Below, piece after piece: positions 1 to 6,560 of a DNA stretch of 11,238 nt. Under the pieces are notes generated by a model, which saw nothing but the letters and a program-made list of their open reading frames with translations, had not been told where the DNA came from and did no database searches. A program made the translations under genes and the position numbers. The stretch's first letter is position 1. Each line of letters begins with the position of its first letter. Source of the stretch: an uncultured archaeon. Its GTDB lineage: Archaea; Nanobdellota; Nanobdellia; Woesearchaeales; ARS49. The stretch lies in assembly GCA_902385765.1 (NCBI GenBank), contig CABMGU010000011.1, forward strand, positions 1 through 11,238, written 5' to 3'.

Positions 1-90
1 GAACAGACCCATACGCAAGCAGTTGTTGCCAGAGACATAGCTGAAGAAGGAGGCAAAAAGGATTATTTCTATCGGCAAGACATTGATTAA
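1..90 (+). CDS. C-terminal end of an unidentified plus-strand gene (partial)
   Basis: Reading from base 1 in frame 1 gives 29 codons with no stop until TAA at 88-90. The encoded tail is hydrophilic and charged and ends in DYFYRQDID. The start lies outside the window, so the product cannot be named. The frame is believable because it stops exactly where the convergent GGDEF gene stops: the two genes share the palindrome TTAA at 87-90. The same arrangement occurs at 7022-7025. A short open frame at a window edge can also arise by chance, so the call is moderate. Confidence 0.5.
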   Translation, partial: EQTHTQAVVARDIAEEGGKKDYFYRQDID

Positions 91-941
91 GAAATCTTAA
101 CACAATTTCTTCCTTTGTGCTTGGCCTCATATAACGCTTTATCAGCACGATAAATCAGGTGTTCGGCAGATTCTTTGCTTTTGCGCACTGCCATGCCGAC
201 GCTTATTGTAATATACTGTAAGCATTGAAGATATCTTTGCAATTTCCTGTTATTTGGAAAATAACAACGCAATAGTTCGGCGTAGGATTGCGAACCTTTT
301 GATGCTTTCAGAAACCCACATATGCATCTCCTCAAGTTTCTATCGTTGGTTGCCTCGCTTGCAACAGCGTCTATTGAAAATGGTTCTATGATTGCGTTCT
401 CAACAGCTGCACGAACACGCTCAGCAGTTTCCGGAGCGTCCTGATGTTGATTTGGGTATTCGGTCAAGAGAATGGAAAATTCTTCTCCTCCATATCGAGC
501 AACAATGTTTGTTTTAGCTTCTGAACGAACAGCATCTGCTACTGTTCGCAGGGCATGATCGGCTTGTTGATGACCGTATGTATTGTTATATCTGCCAAAA
601 TGATCAATGTCTGTAAGCATAACGGCTGCGTTTGGAGTTCGCTCAATCTTAGGTTTTATGACTTCTTCAAAATAGCCGCGATTAAATAATCTGGTCAAAC
701 CATCTGTAATGGCTTTCATATACAATGCAGTAGTTTGAGATTGCAATGGTTCCAACTTAGCAATCGCATCGCTAAGCTGAGTTGCTGCTATTTCGAGCGC
801 TGTCTTAATATCTGGTTTTAAGGAAATAAAATCGATTCTTTTCAAGGTACGGTATGCGCGCTTCGAAGATTGTGTTATAGAGAGAACAAGGTTATCCAAA
901 TCAGCACGAACTTCTTCCACAGTACGATGCTTTTCATCCAT
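87..941 (-). CDS. GGDEF-domain protein, probable diguanylate cyclase with an internal insertion
   Basis: This 284-aa protein carries a GGDEF domain, the family that makes cyclic di-GMP from two GTP. Residues 1-75 are a mostly helical N-terminus with no membrane segment or signal peptide, so it should be cytoplasmic. The domain opens with DGLTRLFNR (80-88). The metal-binding stretch is DIDHF (111-115). N119 and D128 match the guanine-contact positions, and the active loop is GGEEF (151-155). The domain closes with ISVGMAV (246-252) and ADKALYEAKHKGRN (266-279). The expected RxxD inhibitory site before the active loop is absent (residues 142-145 read AKTN). About 55 residues (roughly 189-243, four cysteines) sit where the family normally has a short loop before the ISVG strand. 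The catalytic loop is intact, so activity is plausible but not shown. The ATG at 939-941 is supported by a TATA box about 26 nt upstream. No EAL or HD-GYP partner is in the window. Confidence 0.9.
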   Translation of the reverse strand: MDEKHRTVEEVRADLDNLVLSITQSSKRAYRTLKRIDFISLKPDIKTALEIAATQLSDAIAKLEPLQSQTTALYMKAITDGLTRLFNRGYFEEVIKPKIERTPNAAVMLTDIDHFGRYNNTYGHQQADHALRTVADAVRSEAKTNIVARYGGEEFSILLTEYPNQHQDAPETAERVRAAVENAIIEPFSIDAVASEATNDRNLRRCICGFLKASKGSQSYAELLRCYFPNNRKLQRYLQCLQYITISVGMAVRKSKESAEHLIYRADKALYEAKHKGRNCVKIS

Positions 942-963
942 ACCTGTAGCAGATATTTAGCAG

Positions 964-971
964 TATTTAAA
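964..971 (-). promoter_or_regulatory. TATA box of the GGDEF gene
   Basis: On the minus strand this reads TTTAAATA, a good archaeal TATA box, preceded by a purine-rich stretch (AGAGAAAAG) that could act as BRE. Its centre is about 26 nt from the A of the ATG, the usual TATA-to-start-site distance, so the mRNA is predicted to be leaderless. No Shine-Dalgarno site is seen in the gap. Confidence 0.7.
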
Positions 972-1016
972 CTTTTCTCTTTTAACTACTTCCCAGTAAC
1001 AAAATTGTGAGGGTTG

Positions 1017-1033
1017 CAAAAAGAAAAAAAGAA
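1017..1033 (-). terminator. T-rich terminator at the end of the surface-protein operon
   Basis: Directly after the TAA at 1034-1036 the minus strand reads CTTTTTTTCTTTTTG, with no hairpin. Archaeal RNA polymerase terminates at T-tracts, so this is the likely 3' end of the operon. Nearly the same T-run/C/T-run string follows the ftsZ terminator hairpin (7596-7609). The GGDEF promoter lies immediately downstream, so that gene is a separate transcript. Confidence 0.6.
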
Positions 1034-2500
1034 TTATTGTTTCTTTCTTAAAATCAAAAAGAAAACAACAAACACGATAAGTGCTCCCACAAACAAAGCC
1101 AAAACACCAGAAGACTCACCGCTCATTTCCAGCAATGCTGCGCCGGTTGGAGTGGAGAACACGTTAAATTGTGCAAGATTATTTGCTCCAGCGGCATTAT
1201 TGTTCGTATTGCCTTCTGTTTGTGCTTCTTGCATGGTTGCAGATACACCAATGGATGCGGCAGCACTTGCTGCATAAGTAATAGTAAGAGAGCCAGTGCC
1301 ACTAAATACGCCATCTGTCCAGAACCCGGTTATGGAAACTCCAGTTCCAACATCGACAGGAAGGTTTGTTGCGCCTGCAACAGGTATTAGAGCAGATAAT
1401 GTTGCATCAGTACTGGCAGTAACAAGTGGCTCGCCTGGGACGTGAGTTACAATTGTGCCGAGAAAAATCCCTATAGGAGAATTTGCAGTAGGAGCAATCG
1501 TTACAGTTGCAGGAGCTCCAACAATCGTAATAGCTCCTGGAGGCGTCAATGAGGCATCGCCAGTTCCTACAGTGGTGATAATATCGGCTTCAAATGGGTA
1601 TTGAACTACACCCGCGGTTGCTGTACCGATAAAACCATTATTTGTTGGGTCTGAATCCGAAACTGTGAGCATAGCCGAGACGCCTGCACCTGGAAGCGCG
1701 GCAGTTGCATATGATGCAGTAGCTGTAAATGGAACAAGTGTTCCGGCGGGCAGGGTAACAGTCACCAGGCAAAGAACAGCAGGGCCTACGCCACCTACCA
1801 ATATCCGTTCAGCACTTGCAATTCCAGCATCATCTGGCAAGTTTGTGAAAGTTGGGTTAACACCGAAATTGCAAGCATCTGGATTTATACCAACAAAAGT
1901 CACAGTAAACTTTGCGGGCGCTGTAGTCATTCCGGTAATTGTATTCGCCTGGTTAAATGTGAAATCGAAAGTTCCCGGAGCAATAGTTGCGCCTCCTAAC
2001 AAAGCGAAGTCAGGAATCAAGGGGGTTACAGGTTCAGCAATGGAGTTGTCTTGATACGCTAGATTTTTATTGCTCGCTATTCCTGAATCAGCCGGAATCA
2101 AACTGGCAAATCCACCACGTTCATTTGTATCTGAGGTTAGTCCGGATAATGCAATTGTTGCGGTATTGAATATGCTGGGACTAAATGTAAACCCACAATT
2201 GACAGTTCCGCCAGAGGCCATCGCCCCGCTGCTGAAAAAGTCCAGGGTTGTCGAACCAGCCGGTCCAGTACGAGTTAGAGCGGCTGATGAATCAAATATA
2301 CAATCAAATAAAGCTGCGGGCACAGCTGCACCGGCTGAAATCTCGTAAACTAGGTTGGTTGTGGTGGGACCAAAAAGAATTTCGAGAGGTCCGCCTACAT
2401 CAGTTTGGCTGCTTGAACCGACTCCTTCAAACGCAGCACCCGGAACTTCAGTAGATACTCCATTAAACCACACTTCCACGTTATTTTTCAGGTCATTCAT
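1034..2500 (-). CDS. C-terminal part of an interrupted surface protein: beta-rich repeats plus membrane anchor
   Basis: This 488-codon stretch encodes a Thr/Ala/Gly/Val-rich, beta-strand-rich extracellular region. It contains SDSDPTNN and EGNTNNN signatures of the kind seen in DUF11-like, Ig-fold surface repeats. It ends in one hydrophobic helix (about 464-484, starting SGVLALFVGALIV) and an RKKQ stop-transfer tail, which would anchor it with the bulk outside. It has no signal peptide. The frame is open upstream of the ATG at 2498-2500 for 42 more codons, back to a TGA at 2627-2629, beyond which the 302-aa secreted ORF continues in the same frame. It is therefore best read as the second part of one 833-codon gene. 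The ATG at 2500 has GGTGA only 1 nt away, too close for a normal Shine-Dalgarno site. If the TGA is real and not read through, this part would make a protein without an export signal and would be effectively dead. Confidence 0.75.
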   Translation of the reverse strand: MNDLKNNVEVWFNGVSTEVPGAAFEGVGSSSQTDVGGPLEILFGPTTTNLVYEISAGAAVPAALFDCIFDSSAALTRTGPAGSTTLDFFSSGAMASGGTVNCGFTFSPSIFNTATIALSGLTSDTNERGGFASLIPADSGIASNKNLAYQDNSIAEPVTPLIPDFALLGGATIAPGTFDFTFNQANTITGMTTAPAKFTVTFVGINPDACNFGVNPTFTNLPDDAGIASAERILVGGVGPAVLCLVTVTLPAGTLVPFTATASYATAALPGAGVSAMLTVSDSDPTNNGFIGTATAGVVQYPFEADIITTVGTGDASLTPPGAITIVGAPATVTIAPTANSPIGIFLGTIVTHVPGEPLVTASTDATLSALIPVAGATNLPVDVGTGVSITGFWTDGVFSGTGSLTITYAASAAASIGVSATMQEAQTEGNTNNNAAGANNLAQFNVFSTPTGAALLEMSGESSGVLALFVGALIVFVVFFLILRKKQ

Positions 2501-2629
2501 TTCACCGTTTGTTGCAATACCCTGCGCTGCAAGAACAGTTTGAGCAGCAGTTGAAGGGAATTCAAAACGGAATTGTCGGGGAATGGTTTCTCCTGGATTT
2601 AAGCGAACAACAGCGGTATATTGAGTTCA
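2501..2629 (-). other. In-frame TGA stop and read-through segment joining the two parts of the surface gene
   Basis: On the minus strand the frame of the 302-aa ORF meets TGA at 2627-2629 (plus-strand tca) and then continues for 42 sense codons (TQYTAVVRLNPGE...) into the 488-codon ORF without a frame change. The segment has the same composition and beta-strand character as both sides. TGA is a working stop in this genome: the 209-aa gene ends in TGA directly ahead of the next gene's start, and the ligase gene ends in TGA overlapping the next ATG. One substitution from CGA, AGA or GGA (Arg, Gly), TGG (Trp), TGC/TGT (Cys), TTA (Leu) or TCA (Ser) would create it. Options are a nonsense mutation, a sequencing or assembly error, strain variation, or regulated read-through. 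Confidence 0.85.
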
Positions 2630-3535
2630 TGCAGTTCCAACGACTCTGCTAGTTAGAGAAAGAAGCGTGTTATCCCCCGCAATATTTACAAAAGCAGGAG
2701 CAACTCCTACGCCGGTAGCGTCAACGAACATCGTTTCAGTAATGAGTACAGTATTGAAAAATGATGTCTCGCCTGTTGGAATAGTCACATCTGTCTGCAG
2801 GTTAGTAACATCTCCGCCTGCAGTAGGAGCTATCTCAAGTTCAAGTGCATCAGGCTGTGCACCTTGTGCGCCTGCACCACCCGCCCCTTCCACACTTCCA
2901 TTCAGTGTTGCGTGGCTGATGTTGAAGGCGCGGGTTGCCTGCAAGTCCTCAAGTGCGAGGAAATGCTGGTACTGCTCTTCAAGAGCTTGAAGTTTCTGGA
3001 CGAAGAAGGAAGAATTGGTCTCGTCAATGTAAATCTGCTCAAGCGCGCCAAGAGCAGTGATAGTCCTGACAAAACAGGGCTTGACAGTATTAAAGTATAA
3101 ATGAGCACCAACCAAAATATCATCTGACGGGTCGCTGGTATTCACGATAGAACCGTTATACACATTAATAAGGCAGTCAGTGCTGGTAGAAAGCTCGGCA
3201 AGCATATCATCACGCATTGCAATTTCCTCTCCAACAGAAGGGTTGGCATCCTGAAGCTCAGTTTCCAAAGTGGTGACAAGATCACAGTTATCACCATCAC
3301 AATTCGTCAAAATACCGTTTAACTCAAAAAAATCACTCCTAAAACACTCATCATCCTGGATTGCGGCTTCACCGGTAGGACCAAATAATACCTGACGGTC
3401 CTGCGTAATGCAGTTCAAAAAATTATTATCCAAAAGAAAACTGCCAGCAACCGGCTGTGAAATATTGCCAGACATATTCTGCTGGGCAAAAACACTAACA
3501 GCAAGCAACAACATTATGAAGATTATTTTTTTCAT
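2627..3535 (-). CDS. N-terminal part of an interrupted secreted surface protein
   Basis: This 302-aa product starts with a clear signal peptide: MKK, then a hydrophobic core, with likely cleavage after VFA at residue 18. Residues 40-205 look mainly helical, with scattered cysteines (C42, C64, C79, C84, C121, C154) that could form disulfides outside the cell. A Gly/Ala linker (about 217-227) leads into a beta-rich domain (about 230-302) that is cut off by the TGA. Several N-x-S/T sequons suggest archaeal N-glycosylation (inference). I do not recognise a named family. The start is well supported: a GAGGTGAT Shine-Dalgarno at 3541-3548 lies 5 nt before the ATG and overlaps the stop of the preceding gene. 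It is the third gene of the surface operon. As encoded it would be released, because its anchor lies beyond the TGA. Confidence 0.8.
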   Translation of the reverse strand: MKKIIFIMLLLAVSVFAQQNMSGNISQPVAGSFLLDNNFLNCITQDRQVLFGPTGEAAIQDDECFRSDFFELNGILTNCDGDNCDLVTTLETELQDANPSVGEEIAMRDDMLAELSTSTDCLINVYNGSIVNTSDPSDDILVGAHLYFNTVKPCFVRTITALGALEQIYIDETNSSFFVQKLQALEEQYQHFLALEDLQATRAFNISHATLNGSVEGAGGAGAQGAQPDALELEIAPTAGGDVTNLQTDVTIPTGETSFFNTVLITETMFVDATGVGVAPAFVNIAGDNTLLSLTSRVVGTA

Positions 3536-3540
3536 TTTAC

Positions 3541-3548
3541 ATCACCTC
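3541..3548 (-). promoter_or_regulatory. Shine-Dalgarno site of the third surface gene
   Basis: The minus strand reads GAGGTGAT, fully complementary to the archaeal 16S 3' end (AUCACCUC), 5 nt before the ATG at 3533-3535. Its first two bases fall within the TGA of the 209-aa gene (3547-3549), so translation of the two genes is probably coupled. Confidence 0.85.
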
Positions 3549-4176
3549 AAACAATATTGCACTGGCCATCCTCATTACACTGAACAGAGTTGTCAGTCAA
3601 ATTAAGCAAAGTAACACGATAAGCAAGACACTTGCACTCAAAAGCCTCGCGATAAGCCTGATTAACAATACATTGCTCGGCAGTGCTCAGGTTAAGATTG
3701 GCATTTTGCAATGTCTCTGCAGTAATTCCTCCAAAAACACCGCCCGCAGTAATGCTCTTATTCAAAGACTGAATCGTCAGCTTAACCAAACCATCAATCT
3801 CGTTCAGCTTACCATAAGGATCATACTCGGCAGGAATCCAGAACGAGACAGGCTGAGAACTACAATTAAAGTCAGTCAGCTGAATCTCAATAGTCTTCAT
3901 CTCCAACTGGAACAACATATCCTTAATCGTGTGCAGCAAGTCCTGAACCTTTGAGAACAACAAATTATGACCAATAGCAAGGTCAAACAACACAAAAGCA
4001 GACTCCTTCCTGCAAGTACAAGTATCATAATCACAATCACCAGGACACGCCTGATCATTACCGCCATTATCACATTCCTCCCCAGGATTAAGAAGCTCGT
4101 TACCGCACGGGTCTGGCTGTGCAAGAACAGGTATGGCTAACAACAACACCATTAACAGAACAATCATTCGCCTCAT
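3547..4176 (-). CDS. Secreted Cys-rich protein, paralog of the N-terminus of the 723-aa neighbour
   Basis: This 209-aa protein has a signal peptide (residues 1-19, ending VLA) followed by one Cys-rich unit (CGN...NPGEECD...CPGDCD...CTC, about 24-55). A mainly helical domain follows, with GHNLLFSKVQDL around 68-79, Y-DPYGK-NEID, and further cysteines toward the C-terminus. It lacks a C-terminal membrane segment, so it should be released or held by partners. It aligns along nearly its whole length with residues 21-210 of the upstream 723-aa protein, and the 12-residue GHNLLFSKVQDL string is identical in both, so one arose from the other by duplication. It is the second gene of the operon, 28 nt after the first, with its own strong Shine-Dalgarno site. 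No enzymatic motif is visible. A structural or binding role in the envelope is inference. Confidence 0.85.
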   Translation of the reverse strand: MRRMIVLLMVLLLAIPVLAQPDPCGNELLNPGEECDNGGNDQACPGDCDYDTCTCRKESAFVLFDLAIGHNLLFSKVQDLLHTIKDMLFQLEMKTIEIQLTDFNCSSQPVSFWIPAEYDPYGKLNEIDGLVKLTIQSLNKSITAGGVFGGITAETLQNANLNLSTAEQCIVNQAYREAFECKCLAYRVTLLNLTDNSVQCNEDGQCNIV

Positions 4177-4181
4177 TTTAA

Positions 4182-4189
4182 ATCACCTC
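4182..4189 (-). promoter_or_regulatory. Shine-Dalgarno site of the 209-aa secreted protein
   Basis: The minus strand reads GAGGTGAT 5 nt before the ATG at 4174-4176. Sequence and spacing are identical to the site of the next gene, and there is no TATA box in the 28-nt gap, so this gene is expressed from the operon transcript. Confidence 0.85.
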
Positions 4190-4204
4190 AGTACATATCG
4201 ACAT

Positions 4205-6376
4205 TTAAAACTTTCCACCTTTCATAGACTTAATCACTTTGTCAAGCTTATCATAAGACTCTTCCAAATCATCAAGCTCTGACTTCATCTTATCAAGATC
4301 AGCAACAGGAGACTTTGTCGATTCAACTTTCTCGAATTTTGGCACGCGAACAGTTTGTTTGCGAGTAGCAAGCATATACGCGACCAAAGCAATTGCAACA
4401 AGAATCAATACGCCAGTAACAATATTGAAAATACTGCCAGTCCTCAAAGCCTTGGTAATCACGCCCTTTGACACCGGCTTCTTAACTTCCTGCGCAACAC
4501 ACTTTCCATCCTTCACCACATAACCAGCAGTGCACTGGGTTTGTTCTGCAGGCTTCTGCACATCAGGCGCAGCACCAGTCTGGGCGGTCTTTGAAGTCAT
4601 AACACACTTCTGCGTAGCAAGGTCAAGCGCGTAAGGAGGAGAACAGGACATCAAAGTACAATAAGGCCTGCACTGAGGCAGTTCAGGATCAGCACAGCAA
4701 TCAATACGGCTTCCAGCCGGACCAATCAAGTCCTGACCGCCACAACACGAATACTCAGCAGACAACGAGCCAGCAAGATAATCAAACGCCCTGCAACAAC
4801 CAACACCATATTGCAGCTGTTTGTTGCTACCGCCACCGCCGCCACCAGTCGTTCCACCACCAGAGCACAAACAATTGCTGCAAGTCTGACCAGCAGGACA
4901 GGTCAAGCCAGGCTCGCCACACTGCTCGCCAGGATCAATACGACCATCACCACAAACGTGGCACTGGCAAAGAGAAGTACAACTAAACCCTACATTACAA
5001 CCAATGCCAACCTCACACTCCTCAGCATCCTCCAAAATACCATTACCGCAAGACTGGCACTGGCAACCAACATCACAAGTGCCTGAAGCGCAAGTCCCAG
5101 AAGCACCAGGCGGGTCACAAGTCTCCCACGCCTGAACAACACCATCACCACACCAAGGATTGTGGCAAGACTTATCACAATTCACGCCATTCGGAGGATC
5201 ACACTCCTCAAAACGAGGAGGACCACCCTGAGTAACATTATCACCACAAAACTCACTCTGGCAAGAAGCATTACAACCATCACCACTCACAACAATACAA
5301 GTAGCATTCAAGCTCAAACAGGAAGTCTTGTTCAAAGTAGTGCACGAAGCATTATTATCACTGCAAATGCCTCCGTCATCACACTGCTCGCCAGGATCAA
5401 TAACGCCATTACCGCAGCCAAAGCAATGACAGGTAATACCGCAAATACGCGAACCATTCGCAAGAACAGGACAAGTCGGATCATTAAGAGGCAAAGCGCC
5501 ATCCGGATCACACTGCTCACCAGGATCCACGCTGGCATTCGGACAAACAGCATTAGAAAAACCACAAGTCGAATTGCAGGTAATTCCGCCATCAGGAGGA
5601 TCACAAGTCTCATTCAAGGCAGGCTGAATAATGCTGTCACCACAAAACTCGAGCAGGCAGCGCTCATTGCAGCCATCACCGCTCACAATATTCCCATCAT
5701 CGCACTGCTCAGGAAACTCAATAATGCCATTGCCGCAAATCGGCTGAACATTACAAGTACGATTGCCAACGCTGAAACCAAGAACACTAGGCTCAATCAA
5801 CTGATTGTAAGCACAACACTTAGCACTGCCTGAGACAGAAAAATTCAAACCAGCAAGCGATTGGTCAGCAATATCCTGAATGAGAACAGACTCATTATAC
5901 TGCGTGTCAGACACGCCAAGATTCCCGCGCAAAACAACATTACGCAGCTTAAACAGCAAATCATTATTTAACGCATCAATCTCATTCTCCTTGCCATAAG
6001 GAGAATACGCGGCAGTCAGCATAAACATGGCAGGAACAACCTGACAGGAATTATTGTTGGGCGGAATCAAATACGCCTGCCTCAAACCGTACTGGATAAC
6101 CTTAAGCTCATCCTGAAAAGCCTGATCCTTAGACATATGAGCCAAATCCTGCACCTTAGAAAACAACAAATTATGACCGGAGTACAAATCAAACAAAACT
6201 TCCTGCGCTTCCTTCATACAGGTGCAGGAAGAATTATCGCAATAACCGGGACAGGCATCATCATGGCCGGGAAGATCGCACTCTTCGCCAGGGTTAAGAG
6301 TTCCATCACCACATGCCTGAGCGTAAACAAAAGAAACAGCACACAGACCCACCAATAATACTAATAACCGCCTCAT
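4205..6376 (-). CDS. Large membrane-anchored surface protein with nine Cys-rich (DUF4215-like) repeats
   Basis: This 723-aa protein has a signal peptide (1-20, ending VYAQ) and then one Cys-rich unit (22-53). A helical module (54-208) follows, containing GHNLLFSKVQDL (67-78) and shared with the 209-aa neighbour. Eight more Cys-rich units lie at about 214-504, of the form CGNG(V/I)..PGEQCDDG...SGDGC...C. These resemble the DUF4215 or Myxococcus cysteine-rich repeat, thought to be disulfide-stabilised extracellular modules. A Gly linker (506-516), another Cys-rich region (527-626), one membrane helix (about 648-670) and a short Lys/Glu-rich coiled-coil tail (about 693-718) complete it. The tail should be cytoplasmic. 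N-x-S/T sequons are frequent. The start is supported by a TATA box about 29 nt upstream of the ATG, so it is the first gene of the operon. No catalytic motif is seen. Adhesion or envelope scaffolding is inference. Confidence 0.88.
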   Translation of the reverse strand: MRRLLVLLVGLCAVSFVYAQACGDGTLNPGEECDLPGHDDACPGYCDNSSCTCMKEAQEVLFDLYSGHNLLFSKVQDLAHMSKDQAFQDELKVIQYGLRQAYLIPPNNNSCQVVPAMFMLTAAYSPYGKENEIDALNNDLLFKLRNVVLRGNLGVSDTQYNESVLIQDIADQSLAGLNFSVSGSAKCCAYNQLIEPSVLGFSVGNRTCNVQPICGNGIIEFPEQCDDGNIVSGDGCNERCLLEFCGDSIIQPALNETCDPPDGGITCNSTCGFSNAVCPNASVDPGEQCDPDGALPLNDPTCPVLANGSRICGITCHCFGCGNGVIDPGEQCDDGGICSDNNASCTTLNKTSCLSLNATCIVVSGDGCNASCQSEFCGDNVTQGGPPRFEECDPPNGVNCDKSCHNPWCGDGVVQAWETCDPPGASGTCASGTCDVGCQCQSCGNGILEDAEECEVGIGCNVGFSCTSLCQCHVCGDGRIDPGEQCGEPGLTCPAGQTCSNCLCSGGGTTGGGGGGSNKQLQYGVGCCRAFDYLAGSLSAEYSCCGGQDLIGPAGSRIDCCADPELPQCRPYCTLMSCSPPYALDLATQKCVMTSKTAQTGAAPDVQKPAEQTQCTAGYVVKDGKCVAQEVKKPVSKGVITKALRTGSIFNIVTGVLILVAIALVAYMLATRKQTVRVPKFEKVESTKSPVADLDKMKSELDDLEESYDKLDKVIKSMKGGKF
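4865..5737 (-). repeat. Tandem Cys-rich coding repeats, including a 23-bp exact direct repeat
   Basis: Residues 214-504 of the 723-aa protein are eight divergent units of about 30-55 residues, each starting CGNG, CGDG, CGDS, CGDN or CPN and carrying E(Q/E/T)CD. The DNA has mostly diverged, but bases 4918-4940 and 5380-5402 are identical over 23 bp, and a near copy occurs around 5510. Such stretches could recombine and change unit number. Two units contain the full SGDGCN calcium-loop-like string; the others are shorter. Confidence 0.8.
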
Positions 6377-6401
6377 TTTTAACGAATTTTATGTAACTGC
6401 G

Positions 6402-6409
6402 TATTTAAA
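6402..6409 (-). promoter_or_regulatory. TATA box of the surface-protein operon
   Basis: The minus strand reads TTTAAATA within AACCTTTAAATACGC. Its centre is about 29 nt from the ATG at 6374-6376, which leaves a leader of only about 3 nt. No Shine-Dalgarno site is present, unlike at the two downstream genes. Confidence 0.7.
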
Positions 6410-6434
6410 GGTTTTGCAGTCAAAGCTGGTCGCT

Positions 6435-6491
6435 CCACAATTCAAAAAATCCACACAAAAACTGAAAGACGAAATAAGAAAAGAATTGTGG
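6435..6491. repeat. 9-bp inverted repeat in the divergent intergenic region
   Basis: CCACAATTC at 6435-6443 is the exact reverse complement of GAATTGTGG at 6483-6491, separated by 39 nt. It lies between the two diverging promoters (TATA boxes at 6402-6409 minus and 6529-6538 plus). Possible roles are paired operator half-sites or an RNA stem. There is no protein gene in the 6377-6560 gap. Confidence 0.5.
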
Positions 6492-6497
6492 CAGTAA

Positions 6498-6517
6498 TTA
6501 CTATTTTCTAGTAGTAA
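6498..6517. repeat. Short palindrome upstream of the plus-strand promoter
   Basis: TTACTA (6498-6503) and TAGTAA (6512-6517) are inverted copies around an 8-nt spacer. They end 11 nt before the TATA box of the 154-aa gene. The position fits a regulator site, but six base pairs of A+T-rich sequence can arise by chance. Confidence 0.3.
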
Positions 6518-6528
6518 CAAATAGAAAG

Positions 6529-6538
6529 GTTTAAAAAG
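6529..6538 (+). promoter_or_regulatory. TATA box of the 154-aa gene
   Basis: GTTTAAAAAG is centred about 27 nt before the ATG at 6561 and is preceded by the purine-rich AGAAAG. No Shine-Dalgarno site precedes the ATG, so a leaderless mRNA is predicted. Confidence 0.6.
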
Positions 6539-6560
6539 GAGAAATATATACTTATAATCA

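Noticed and set aside
2498..2500. Independent start for the 488-codon surface ORF
   Set aside because: The upstream frame is coding in character for 42 more codons, GGTGA is only 1 nt from the ATG, and the product would lack an export signal despite being an extracellular-type protein.
2627..2629. Selenocysteine at the in-frame TGA
   Set aside because: The position is in a beta-rich surface domain with no redox motif around it, and no supporting element or selenoprotein family is recognisable; a mutation, error or simple read-through is more economical.
5162..5833. 223-codon plus-strand ORF opposite the Cys-rich repeats
   Set aside because: It is the antisense shadow of the repeat-coding gene; its Thr/Ile/Arg-rich repetitive product follows from the Cys/Gly/Asp codons on the other strand.
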